64,000 bases of DNA from Lipingzhangella halophila (GTDB lineage Bacteria; Actinomycetota; Actinomycetes; Streptosporangiales; Streptosporangiaceae), in the NCBI RefSeq assembly GCF_014203805.1, contig NZ_JACHJT010000002.1, positions 372,001 to 436,000 of the forward strand, in the 5' to 3' direction. Within the stretch, counting starts at the first letter, position 1; each line of letters opens with the position of its first letter. The notes beneath the pieces are model-generated. The model searched no databases. It was given only the letters and a program-made list of their open reading frames with translations, and was not told the origin of the DNA. Both the position numbers and the translations under genes were made by a program. Positions 25,396 through 34,941 of the stretch are shown piece by piece.

Positions 25396-25933
25396 TGTCC
25401 CCGGACGCCGCCGGCACGCGCGCCCGCGAAGAGGGAACGCGGGAGCGCGACGGCGGCCCTCCGGTCCATGGGGCCCGCAGAGGGGGCGGACCCCTGGACC
25501 GGAATCCCGCCGGGATTGCTTCGGCGGGATATACCGATCGGTCGCGGGTCTTCTGGCCCTCCTGCGGCGGGTGGACGCACCCGCCCTCCTGGGCGGCCCG
25601 TTCGGACCGGCGGTATCAGGGAATGCCGCACCGCGGCGTTCCCAGAGGCGCGTCCGTTAGGGGAGGCGGGCGCGCCTCCCACTTCACCCCGACGGCGGAC
25701 GCCGCATCGGGGCAGCGCCCCTCCGCGTCCAGCGCGGCACAGCCTCCACTCCCGATCCGAGCGCCGGGCAACCAGCGCACGCACGAGGAGACTCCGCGGG
25801 AGAGGCGGGAACGGCGCACCATCCCGAACGCGGAACGGACACCGGGCACCCGCACGGCAGGGCCGCGGGCGGCTTCGAGGCCGCCCCAGCCGCGGCCCCG
25901 GCACCGTGGCCGGTGAGACGCCCGTCGCAGAGG
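25396..25933. other. Intergenic region, 538 bp, with several hairpins
   Basis: Between convergent genes. TCCGGTCC (25460-25467) pairs with GGACCGGA (25496-25503), ATCCCGCCG (25504-25512) with CGGCGGGAT (25522-25530), and GGCGGGTG with CACCCGCC near 25566-25585. The first two lie back to back after the GGDEF-like gene and probably terminate it. The rest shows nothing I can support. Confidence 0.5.
25460..25530 (+). terminator. Double hairpin after the GGDEF-like gene
   Basis: Two adjacent hairpins (arms 8 to 13 bp with one bulge, then 9 bp) with no spacer between them, starting 64 bp after the stop codon. Confidence 0.55.
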
Positions 25934-26548
25934 TCAGGCGGTGAGCTCGGTGTGCATCGAGAGCACAGCTTGGGCCAGGCCGGCGTCGTCGGGCGGTTCC
26001 TCGCTCAGGTCGGTCACGGGCCAGCCGCGCAGCCGCGCGAGCCGCGCGCAATGGGCGAAGCGGGAGTCGGTGAGCAGGTAGCCGCACGGTGCGTCGGGCC
26101 AGTCGTGCACGATGGGCAGCGACTCGCCGCGGAGCGCGTCCGGGTTCACCACGGTCCAGCTCGCGTCCTCCAGCACGTCCACCCCTACCGACTGGGCGCC
26201 GGCGAGTTCCGCCAGCGTGGGTGTGCCCTGCTGCGGAAGCAGCGCGTTGAGGAGGACGTAGCTGGCGACGTGCCGCTTGGCGGCACGTTGCGCCGCCGCG
26301 ACCTGCGGCGCCAAGGGGCCCGCCGCCCCGCGCGCGACGATCCCCAGGGTCTCGCCGGCGTTGTGCTCCTGGCCGACTCGCTGGGCGACACGCGCGACGT
26401 AGCGCGCCGTGTACGGCGGCAGGTCGGCCGGGCGGACGTCGGGGAGGGTGCAACGCATCCCCTGCCGCTCCAGCTCCGCCTCGACCGCCTCGCACTCCTC
26501 GGCCCGGGCGAGCGGGCTGTGCAGCAGGACCAGGCTGCCGGGCGGCAT
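25934..26548 (-). CDS. Alpha/beta-hydrolase-like protein lacking the nucleophile motif
   Basis: A 204-residue soluble protein. The opening VLLHSPLARAEECEAVEAEL and LPDVRP resemble the first strands of alpha/beta hydrolases, and LNALLPQ fits a later strand. Where the nucleophile elbow G-x-S-x-G should be, the text reads GIVARGAAGPLAP, without serine, so hydrolase activity is doubtful. Similar degenerate proteins are found in actinobacteria, to my recollection. The start codon overlaps the stop of cutA as TGATG, implying translational coupling. Function unknown. Confidence 0.65.
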   Translation of the reverse strand: MPPGSLVLLHSPLARAEECEAVEAELERQGMRCTLPDVRPADLPPYTARYVARVAQRVGQEHNAGETLGIVARGAAGPLAPQVAAAQRAAKRHVASYVLLNALLPQQGTPTLAELAGAQSVGVDVLEDASWTVVNPDALRGESLPIVHDWPDAPCGYLLTDSRFAHCARLARLRGWPVTDLSEEPPDDAGLAQAVLSMHTELTA

Positions 26549-26889
26549 CAGGTCTCGGCTCTGGTCTCGTCGGCCAGCCAGGCCAGGTACTCGGGGTTCC
26601 CCCCTTCGATCGGCACCGAGATGATCTCCGGCACGTCGTAGGGGTGCACCTCCAGCAGGTGCGCGGTGAGGTCGGAGAGGCGGTCGGTGGCGGTCTTCAG
26701 GACCACCAGCCACTCCTCCTGGTCCTGGACCTCGCCCTCCCACCGGAAGAAGCTCGTAATGGGGCCCATGACCTGGGCGCAGGCGGCGACCCGGTGCTCC
26801 ACCGCCGAGCGCGCGATCGCGCCGGCCGAGGCCCTGCTGTCGGTCGTGGTCTCGACCCGAGCCCGCTCCGCGCTACCGGAATCCGACAT
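26548..26889 (-). CDS. cutA: CutA1-family divalent cation tolerance protein
   Basis: A 113-residue trimeric CutA fold. Motifs: VEHRVAACAQVMGPITSFFRWEG, EEWLVVLKTATDRL and HPYDVPEIISVPIEGGNPEYLAWL, near-canonical for the family. An N-terminal extension of about 15 residues precedes the first strand and the early part looks short compared with some members. The role is in metal tolerance or signalling and is still debated. ATG 26889 follows AGAGG. It shares a 54-bp divergent promoter gap with pyrE and is coupled to the downstream hydrolase-like gene. Confidence 0.92.
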   Translation of the reverse strand: MSDSGSAERARVETTTDSRASAGAIARSAVEHRVAACAQVMGPITSFFRWEGEVQDQEEWLVVLKTATDRLSDLTAHLLEVHPYDVPEIISVPIEGGNPEYLAWLADETRAET

Positions 26890-26930
26890 GGCCACCTCTT
26901 TCACTGATCGAGACACTGATCGACAGGTTC

Positions 26931-26936
26931 TAGGCT
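26931..26936 (+). promoter_or_regulatory. -10 box of pyrE, leaderless
   Basis: TAGGCT followed by seven bases and the ATG. Upstream is a direct repeat CACTGATCGA at 26902-26911 and 26914-26923 in the divergent cutA-pyrE gap, which may bind a regulator. Confidence 0.5.
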
Positions 26937-26943
26937 CGCAACC

Positions 26944-27477
26944 ATGAGCGATCGCGAGGACCTTCTCCGGCACATCAACGATAAGGCCGTGATACGGGGC
27001 CGTGTCACGCTGTCATCGGGCCGCCACGCCGACTACTACGTGGACCTGCGCCGGATCACCCTCGACGGCGAGAGCGCGCCGCTGGCCGGGCGGGCGCTGC
27101 TCGACGCGACGGCCGACCTCGACTACACGGCCGTGGGAGGGCTGACCCTGGGGGCCGACCCCGTGGCCACGGCCATGATGCACGCCGCGGCGGCGCGCGG
27201 CCGACGACTCGACGCGTTCGTCGTGCGCAAGACCGGCAAGGAACACGGTCTGCAGCGCAGGATCGAGGGTCCGAATGTGGCGGGCCAGCGTGTCCTCGCG
27301 GTCGAGGACACCTCCACCACCGGCGGTTCGGTGCTGACGGCGGTTGACGCGCTGCGCGAGGAGGGCGCGACGGTCGCCGGCGTGGCCGTGCTCGTCGACA
27401 GGGGCGCACGGGAGAAGATCATCGGGGAGGGACTGGCCTACCACGCGGTGTTCGAGCTGTCCGACCTGGAGGTCTGA
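26944..27477 (+). CDS. pyrE: Orotate phosphoribosyltransferase
   Basis: Converts orotate and PRPP to orotidine 5'-phosphate in pyrimidine synthesis. At 177 aa it is of short actinobacterial type. The PRPP-binding motif reads VLAVEDTSTTGGSVLTAV, and KEHGLQRRIEG supplies the flexible-loop lysine and histidine. The ATG at 26944 has no ribosome-binding site but sits seven bases after a -10 box. pyrE next to fba is also the order in Streptomyces coelicolor, here with one small gene between on the opposite strand. Confidence 0.95.
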   Translation: MSDREDLLRHINDKAVIRGRVTLSSGRHADYYVDLRRITLDGESAPLAGRALLDATADLDYTAVGGLTLGADPVATAMMHAAAARGRRLDAFVVRKTGKEHGLQRRIEGPNVAGQRVLAVEDTSTTGGSVLTAVDALREEGATVAGVAVLVDRGAREKIIGEGLAYHAVFELSDLEV

Positions 27478-27501
27478 GCGCCCGGCGAGGAGCCGCGGCG
27501 G

Positions 27502-27957
27502 TCACTCCTGCACAGCGGTGAAGGAGTAACCGGGCTCCTCGCCGGAGATGTCCTTGGGCTCGCCGTTCACGTGCACCTCGACAGCCGCCGGGTCGCCGAT
27601 GGTGACGTCGAGCTTGGGCTGGTCGAAGGACACGTGCTCGCCGTCCTCCATCTCGGTGTCGGTGAGCACCTCGCCCCCCGGAACGCGGACCAGGACCTCG
27701 CTCGACTCCCCGACGACGACGATATGCAGAACGTGGGACTCGACCGCGTCGGCCTGCGACTGGGCGCCGGCCTGGGAGCTGGCGTCCGGGTTGACGACGG
27801 CGTCGGTGTTGCCGGGAAGGGAGCGGTAAAGGAAGTATCCACCCAGCGCGACCAGGGTGATCAGGAGTACGACAACACTGGCCATGGCCACGACCTGACC
27901 AGAGCCTCGCGGATCGTTGCGATGTCGTCCCACGGAGCCGAATGTAGCGTGAATCAC
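27502..27957 (-). CDS. Single-pass membrane protein with RodZ-like C-terminal domain
   Basis: A 151-residue protein with one membrane helix (VVAMASVVVLLITLVALGGYFLY), a Gln/Ala/Asp linker, and an external beta domain (SEVLVRVPGGEVLTDTEMEDGEH) that resembles DUF4115, the domain found at the C-terminus of RodZ; the cytoplasmic RodZ helix-turn-helix is absent. Function unknown, perhaps linked to cell envelope. The GTG at 27957 is uncertain because no ribosome-binding site is seen; a GTG at 27933 is an alternative. Convergent with pyrE. Confidence 0.7.
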   Translation of the reverse strand: MIHATFGSVGRHRNDPRGSGQVVAMASVVVLLITLVALGGYFLYRSLPGNTDAVVNPDASSQAGAQSQADAVESHVLHIVVVGESSEVLVRVPGGEVLTDTEMEDGEHVSFDQPKLDVTIGDPAAVEVHVNGEPKDISGEEPGYSFTAVQE

Positions 27958-28102
27958 CTCAGGAATCGATGGCGGGGTGGCGACAAAAGCGAACGGGATT
28001 CAGTTCATGCGCACAAGGTGGTGATCGTGTGCTAACAGTGACGTACCGCCACGCATCCGCACCCGCCCCTGGCCGTGTCATCGCTCCACAGCGGAACTAT
28101 TT

Positions 28103-28114
28103 TGGTCTAGACCT
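28103..28114. promoter_or_regulatory. DasR-type (dre) operator upstream of fba
   Basis: TGGTCTAGACCT contains the perfect palindrome GGTCTAGACC and matches the core recognised by the GntR regulator DasR in Streptomyces. It lies 128 bp before the fba start codon, within its promoter region. Confidence 0.6.
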
Positions 28115-28242
28115 TTCGTGTGGCCGCAGCGTTCGCGATACTTGCCCGTGAACTCGAAGAGTGATCCAGTGAGTTGACGAGTCCCGTGTGGCAGCCGCGG
28201 GGCTGCTCGAAGTCGCAACTCCAGGCCGAACAGGGAGTCACC

Positions 28243-29265
28243 ATGCCTATCGCCACGCCCGAGGTCTACACGGAGATGCTGGCTCGCGCGAAGTCGCAGG
28301 GCTTCGCGTACCCGGCGATCAACGTGACCTCCAGTCAAACCCTCCACGCCGCGCTCCGCGGCTTCGCTGAGGCCGAGAGCGACGGCATTGTCCAGGTCTC
28401 CACCGGCGGCGCGGAGTTCCTCTCCGGCTCGACCGTCAAGGACATGGTCACCGGGGCCGAGGCGTTGGCCGAGTATGCGCGCGTCGTCGCGGACAAGTAC
28501 CCGGTGAACATCGCGCTGCACACGGACCACTGCCCCAAGGAGAAGCTCGACGGCTTCGTCCGCCCTCTGCTGGAGAAGTCCAAGGAGCGAGTGGCCAGGG
28601 GTGGCCAACCGCTTTTCCAGTCGCACATGTGGGACGGCTCCGCCGTGGAGCTTACGGAGAACCTGCAGATCGCCCAGGACATGCTGGCAGCTTCCAACGA
28701 CGCGCGCACGATCCTGGAGATCGAGGTCGGCGTCGTCGGCGGCGAGGAGGACGGCGTCGTCGGCGAGATGAACGAGAAGCTCTACACCACACCGGGCGAC
28801 GGCCTGCGTACCGCCGAGGCCCTCGGTGTTGGCGACGAGGGCTACTACATGGCCGCGCTGACCTTCGGCAATGTGCACGGCGTCTACAAGCCCGGGCACG
28901 TCAAGCTGCGGCCCGATGTCCTCAAGGAGATCCAGCAGACCGTGGGCGCCAAGTACGGCAAGGAGAAGCCGTTCGACCTGGTCTTCCACGGCGGCTCGGG
29001 GTCCACTCTGGAGGAGATCCACGCGGCAATCGACTACGGCGTCGTGAAGATGAACATCGACACCGACACGCAGTACGCTTTCACCCGCCCGATCGTCGAC
29101 CACGTCATGCGGAACTACGATGGCGTGCTCAAGGTCGACGGCGAGGTCGGCGACAAGAAGGCCTATGACCCGCGATCGTACGGCAAGGCCGCCGAGGCCG
29201 GCATGGCCGCGCGAGTGGTCGAGGGCTGCCAGATGCTGAAGAGCGTGGGCACCCGCATGGGATGA
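28243..29265 (+). CDS. fbaA: Class II fructose-bisphosphate aldolase
   Basis: Zinc-dependent aldolase of glycolysis and gluconeogenesis, cleaving fructose 1,6-bisphosphate. At 340 aa it is standard for the class IIA form. Motifs: VNIALHTDHCPKEKLDGFV with zinc-ligand His, EIEVGVVGGEEDGV, NVHGVYKPGHVKLRP with a second His, and LVFHGGSGSTLEEI with the third and the phosphate site. ATG 28243 follows GGGAG. Upstream frame extension is not conserved. A DasR-type site lies in the long 5' region, and a hairpin follows the stop, so it is monocistronic. Confidence 0.96.
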   Translation: MPIATPEVYTEMLARAKSQGFAYPAINVTSSQTLHAALRGFAEAESDGIVQVSTGGAEFLSGSTVKDMVTGAEALAEYARVVADKYPVNIALHTDHCPKEKLDGFVRPLLEKSKERVARGGQPLFQSHMWDGSAVELTENLQIAQDMLAASNDARTILEIEVGVVGGEEDGVVGEMNEKLYTTPGDGLRTAEALGVGDEGYYMAALTFGNVHGVYKPGHVKLRPDVLKEIQQTVGAKYGKEKPFDLVFHGGSGSTLEEIHAAIDYGVVKMNIDTDTQYAFTRPIVDHVMRNYDGVLKVDGEVGDKKAYDPRSYGKAAEAGMAARVVEGCQMLKSVGTRMG

Positions 29266-29280
29266 CCCACTCCCCCAGTC

Positions 29281-29309
29281 GGCCCCCGCCGCAATGCGGA
29301 TCGGGGGCC
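29281..29309 (+). terminator. Terminator of fba
   Basis: GGCCCCCG (29281-29288) pairs with CGGGGGCC (29302-29309), with an inner CCGC-AAT-GCGG stem. A second hairpin (29313-29325 with 29348-29360, perfect 13-bp arms) follows. Confidence 0.7.
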
Positions 29310-29408
29310 TTCGCGTGCCCGGCCGTCTCCATCATGGGCGGACGCGGCGGCCGGGCACGCCTCCCGGCTGCCAGCGCCACCATCGGCGGCGCTGGCAGGA
29401 TGGGGGGC

Positions 29409-29837
29409 ATGGAGCTGAATCAGAACCTGCTCGGGGAACCGCCCGAGACCCGTCTACCCGAGGCCACCGAGGCACGCGAGGCCATGGCCGCCGGAACCGA
29501 CCCCGCCGAGGTCGCCGCCCGGCACCCAAGCTACTCGGCGGCCTGGGCCGCGCTGGCCGAGCGCGCCTTCGAGGCCGGCGATCCCGTTGCCACCTACGCC
29601 TACGCGCGCACCGGATACCACCGCGGCCTCGACCAGCTCCGCCGTGCGGGCTGGAAGGGGCACGGCCCGGTGCCCTGGGACCACGAGCCCAACCAGGGGT
29701 TCCTGCGTTCGCTGCACATGCTCGGGGCCGCGGCCGGCGCCATCGGCGAGGACGACGAGGCCGAACGCTGCTCGACATTCCTGCGCGACAGCAGCCCGGC
29801 CGCGGCAAAGGCGCTGCGGCCCCAGTCCGGTACCTGA
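29409..29837 (+). CDS. DUF3151 family protein
   Basis: A 142-residue helical soluble protein. The text NLLGEPPETRLP, YAYARTGYHRGLDQLRRAGWKG and HEPNQGFLRSLHMLGAAAGAIG is characteristic of the actinobacterial DUF3151 family, whose members look like TPR-type proteins; function unknown. The ATG at 29409 is preferred to one at 29400 because a G-rich ribosome-binding site precedes it. In this and related genomes it lies between fba and purA. Confidence 0.9.
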   Translation: MELNQNLLGEPPETRLPEATEAREAMAAGTDPAEVAARHPSYSAAWAALAERAFEAGDPVATYAYARTGYHRGLDQLRRAGWKGHGPVPWDHEPNQGFLRSLHMLGAAAGAIGEDDEAERCSTFLRDSSPAAAKALRPQSGT

Positions 29838-31304
<1,467 letters not shown>

Positions 31305-31350
31305 AACCCGCTCACCCCGTGTCCCCAAACAACGCGCGAAGGTCCCTCCC

Positions 31351-32604
31351 GTGAAAGCCCTTGTTCTTGGCGGCGGTGGCCGCGAGCACGCCCTCGTCCG
31401 CGCGCTCTCGCGCGACCCCGGGATCACCAGCCTGCACTGCGCTCCCGGGAACCCGGGCATCTCGGCGAACGCCGAGAACCACGTCATCAACGTCCGCGAC
31501 GGGCTGGCCGTCACCCAGCTCGCGTCCCGGATCGGCGCCGAGCTGGTCGTCATCGGACCCGAGGCGCCGCTCGTCGAGGGCGTGGCCGACACTCTGCGCG
31601 ACCGCGGCATCCCGGTGTTCGGCCCCGACCGCGAAGCCGCGCGTATCGAGGGGTCCAAGGGGTTCGCCAAGGAGGTTATGCAGGCGGCCGGGGTGCCCAC
31701 GGCCCGCTGGCGCGCCTGCAGGTCGCAGGGGCAGGTCACCGACGCCCTCGACGCGTTCGGCCCGCCCTACGTGGTCAAGGACGACGGTCTGGCCGCGGGC
31801 AAGGGCGTTGTGGTCACGAGCGACCGCGGCGAGGCCGAACGGCACGCGCGTGAGTGCGGGCGGGTGGTCGTCGAGGAGTACCTCGACGGCCCAGAGGTGT
31901 CACTGTTCGTGCTGTGCGACGGCCGGAACGCCGTTCCGATGCTCCCGGCGCGGGACTATAAGCGCGCCAACGACGGCGACAAGGGCCCCAACACCGGCGG
32001 CATGGGCGCGTATGTGCCGCTTCCGTGGGCACCGGCCGGGCTGGTCGACGAGGTCATGGAGACCATCGTGCGCCCCACCATCGGGGAGCTGGGCCGGCGA
32101 GGCCACCGGTACCAGGGGCTGCTCTACGTCGGGCTCGCGCTGACCTCCGAAGGTCCCCGCGTCGTGGAGTTCAACGCGCGGTTCGGCGACCCCGAGGCCC
32201 AGGTTGTTCTGGACCGGCTGGCCACACCCATCGGCGCGCTGCTGCAGGCGGCCGACACCGGCGGCCTGGGCGGCATCACCACGCTGGAATGGCGCAAGGG
32301 CGCCGCCGCGACCGTCGTGCTCGCCGCCGAGAACTACCCCGGCGATCCCGTCAAGGGCGACATGGTGGGCGGGATCGACGCCGCCAACGCCGTTGAGGGC
32401 GCCTACATCCTGCACGCCGGAACGGCCTGGAGCGGGGTACGCGACATCAAGTCCAATGGTGGCCGCGTCCTCAACGCGGTCGGCACCGGCGACACCCTCG
32501 AACGCGCCCGCGAACGCGCCTACCAGGCCATCGGGCAGATCGAGCTGCGCGGCTCGTTCTACCGGAGCGACATCGCCCAGAGCGCGGCCGGCGACGAGGA
32601 CTGA
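31351..32604 (+). CDS. purD: Phosphoribosylamine-glycine ligase
   Basis: ATP-grasp ligase of the second step of purine synthesis. A 417-residue enzyme: N-domain GGGGREHALVRALSRD, ATP-grasp core (SKGFAKEVM, VVKDDGLAAGKGVVV, EYLDGPEVSLFVLCDGRN), and GGMGAYVP followed by EFNARFGDPEAQVVL. The GTG start at 31351 follows GAAGG. The C-terminus reads ERAYQAIGQIELRGSFYRSD, important because a decayed copy of this end lies at 37024. Cotranscribed with purA. Confidence 0.97.
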   Translation: MKALVLGGGGREHALVRALSRDPGITSLHCAPGNPGISANAENHVINVRDGLAVTQLASRIGAELVVIGPEAPLVEGVADTLRDRGIPVFGPDREAARIEGSKGFAKEVMQAAGVPTARWRACRSQGQVTDALDAFGPPYVVKDDGLAAGKGVVVTSDRGEAERHARECGRVVVEEYLDGPEVSLFVLCDGRNAVPMLPARDYKRANDGDKGPNTGGMGAYVPLPWAPAGLVDEVMETIVRPTIGELGRRGHRYQGLLYVGLALTSEGPRVVEFNARFGDPEAQVVLDRLATPIGALLQAADTGGLGGITTLEWRKGAAATVVLAAENYPGDPVKGDMVGGIDAANAVEGAYILHAGTAWSGVRDIKSNGGRVLNAVGTGDTLERARERAYQAIGQIELRGSFYRSDIAQSAAGDED

Positions 32605-32659
32605 GGACTTCGAGGCTCCTGGGGACCTCCGGGGCACCGCCACCGGAGTCCGGTCACCG

Positions 32660-32695
32660 GGCGCGCCCCCGCGGCCGCCCGAAATGGGGCGCGCC
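32660..32695 (+). terminator. Terminator of purD
   Basis: GGCGCGCCCC (32660-32669) pairs perfectly with GGGGCGCGCC (32686-32695), 56 bp after the stop codon. Confidence 0.6.
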
Positions 32696-32854
32696 GGGAC
32701 ACGATGTCCGCATGTGGTCACCCGTCGCCGGGCCGTTTTCGCGCTCTCGATCCGCCACGTGACGTGCTAGTAGCCTCATGGCTCGCCCGCCGGTAAACCC
32801 CCTCCCCCTCCACTGTGCGGGACGAACCGTGCCTGAGCCGAGGAGCGACCCACC

Positions 32855-34936
32855 ATGGACACGACGGGTTCGACGCCGGACACGACCGGACCGGCATGGT
32901 GGATCGGCAGCCACCAGGTCATCGGCCATCTCGGAATGGGCGGGATGGGAGAGGTGTACCTGGGACGGTCCGAGGGCGGGCGGCTGGCGGCGGTGAAAGT
33001 CGTCCACCCGCACCTGGCCGACGACCCGGAGTTCCGCACCCGGTTCGACCGCGAGGTCACCGCCGCCTCGCGCGTAAGCGGAGCCTTCACCGCTCCGATC
33101 GTCGGCGCCGATCCCAACGCGCCGACGCCCTGGCTGGCCACCGCCCACATCGCGGGCCCCTCCCTCGGCGAGGCGGTGCACGCGGCGGGGCCGCTGCCCG
33201 AGCCCGCGACCCGCGCCCTCGGGGCCGGACTCGCCGAGGCACTGCGCTCCATCCACACCGCGGGCCTGGTCCACCGCGACCTCAAGCCCAGCAACGTCCT
33301 GCTGTCCGCGGACGGGCCGCGCATCATCGACTTCGGGATCGCCCGGGCCGCCGACGCCACCGCCCTGACCGCCACGAACCAGGCACTGGGAAGCCCCGGC
33401 TACATGTCGCCGGAGCAGGCGCACGGGCGGGAATGTACCGCCGCCAGCGACGTGTTCTCGCTCGGCGCGGTGCTCTGCTACACCTGCGGTGGACGGGAAC
33501 CGTTCGGCACCGGTTCGGTCCCGTCGGTGATCCACCGGCTGCTGCGGGACGAGCCCGACCTCGGGGCGGTGCCGCCCGGCCTGCGCGACGTAGTTGCGCA
33601 CTGCCTGCGCAAGGACCCCGGCGACCGTCCGGACCTCGACACCCTTCTCCATCACTTCGCGCAAGGGTCAGCGGCCCTGCCCCCCGCGGTGGCCGCGATG
33701 GTCCGGCAACGCGAGGAGGACACGCGGCGTCTGGCGCACGCCGTTCCCGTCGCCCCACCGCCCGCGCCCCCCAAGCCGCCCGAGCCGCAGAAGGGATCGC
33801 CACGGCGCCGCACCGGCCGGATCCTCGCAGTCAGCGCCGGCGCGCTCGCCGTGCTCGTGGCCGGGACGCTGGTCGCCGCCCGGCTCCTTCCCGGCGAGAA
33901 CGAGGAGAATTCACCGGCGTCCGGCGAGGAGGGGGCCGACGACTGGGTGGCCGACCAGATCGACCTGGAGCGGCCCCCCGAGGAACCCGAGGCGGAGCCG
34001 GCGGCCGTGCCGACCTTCACGCCGGTGGCCGCACACGACACCCGCGAGGAGACCGACAACATCGAAGACAACGAGATTGTCGAGGAGGCCGAGTTCTCCC
34101 CCGATGGCAAGCTCCTCTACCTGACCTCCCTCCACGGCACGGTGACAGCCCTCGACGCGGAGTCCGGCGACATCGAGTACAAGAGCGAACTCCAGGCCGA
34201 CGGCGGACCGGTGGTCTCGCCCGACGGCGCGTTCCTCGCCGTCGTCGAGGAGGACTCGGGAAGCCTCCTCATCGCCGACGCGACCACCGGAGACGAGTTG
34301 AACACGATCGACGCGGCGGGCGGGTCGCGCACCACCGGCCTCGCCTTCAACGCGGACAGCGAGCTCATCATCTCCAACGAGGACGAGGACACCACTCTGT
34401 GGGGCCCCGAGACGGCCGAGCAGACCGGCACGATCGGACAGAACGGGGGCGAACATGTGGCCGTCAGCTCCGACGGGACCCTGGTCGCCTACGCGAACTC
34501 CCACAGCAGCGTCGTGGTGCGGACTACGGGAGGCAACGAGGTGGCGGAGATCAACCTCGACCGCGCCAGGAACCAGCGGCTCGCGTTCCAACCCGGCTCC
34601 ACTCTGCTGGCCTCCTGGGGCGGCGAGGAACTCGGGTTCTGGGACGCCGCGACGGGCGAGAACATGGACACCCTCCCGGTGGAGGAGGACGGGCCTCCAG
34701 GCCTCGTGTACCACCCCGACGGTCGCAGGCTGTTCGTCTTGGGAGGCTGGAAGCCCGCGGTCATCGACGCCAATGCCCGTGAAGTGGCCGGTGACACGCA
34801 GTTGCCGATCCCGGACGACGCCAGATCCAACCAGGACAACTTGACCGTCGTGGAGGACGTGGCGCTCTCCCCCGAGGGCGACCGCATGGCCGCACCCGGC
34901 ATCGCCGACGACTCCTACGTCTGGGAGCTGGACTGA
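32855..34936 (+). CDS. Transmembrane Ser/Thr kinase with beta-propeller sensor, copy 1
   Basis: A 693-residue kinase. Catalytic domain (residues about 15-270): GHLGMGGMGEVYLG glycine loop, AAVKVVHPHL lysine, HRDLKPSNVLL, DFGIARA, and MSPEQA. Then a Pro-rich linker, one membrane helix near residue 335 (ILAVSAGALAVLVAGTLVAA), an acidic spacer and about 300 external residues with WD40/YVTN-type repeats (FSPDGKLLYLTSLHGTVTAL, VSSDGTLVAYANSHSS), predicting a beta-propeller ligand sensor. Active-site residues are intact. ATG 32855 follows AGGAG at eight bases. The next gene is a homologue five bases downstream. Confidence 0.93.
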   Translation: MDTTGSTPDTTGPAWWIGSHQVIGHLGMGGMGEVYLGRSEGGRLAAVKVVHPHLADDPEFRTRFDREVTAASRVSGAFTAPIVGADPNAPTPWLATAHIAGPSLGEAVHAAGPLPEPATRALGAGLAEALRSIHTAGLVHRDLKPSNVLLSADGPRIIDFGIARAADATALTATNQALGSPGYMSPEQAHGRECTAASDVFSLGAVLCYTCGGREPFGTGSVPSVIHRLLRDEPDLGAVPPGLRDVVAHCLRKDPGDRPDLDTLLHHFAQGSAALPPAVAAMVRQREEDTRRLAHAVPVAPPPAPPKPPEPQKGSPRRRTGRILAVSAGALAVLVAGTLVAARLLPGENEENSPASGEEGADDWVADQIDLERPPEEPEAEPAAVPTFTPVAAHDTREETDNIEDNEIVEEAEFSPDGKLLYLTSLHGTVTALDAESGDIEYKSELQADGGPVVSPDGAFLAVVEEDSGSLLIADATTGDELNTIDAAGGSRTTGLAFNADSELIISNEDEDTTLWGPETAEQTGTIGQNGGEHVAVSSDGTLVAYANSHSSVVVRTTGGNEVAEINLDRARNQRLAFQPGSTLLASWGGEELGFWDAATGENMDTLPVEEDGPPGLVYHPDGRRLFVLGGWKPAVIDANAREVAGDTQLPIPDDARSNQDNLTVVEDVALSPEGDRMAAPGIADDSYVWELD

Positions 34937-34941
34937 CCGGC

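Noticed and set aside
25405-25916. Possible gene after the GGDEF-like gene
   Set aside because: Arg/Gly/Pro text without a ribosome-binding site, and the region starts with terminator hairpins.
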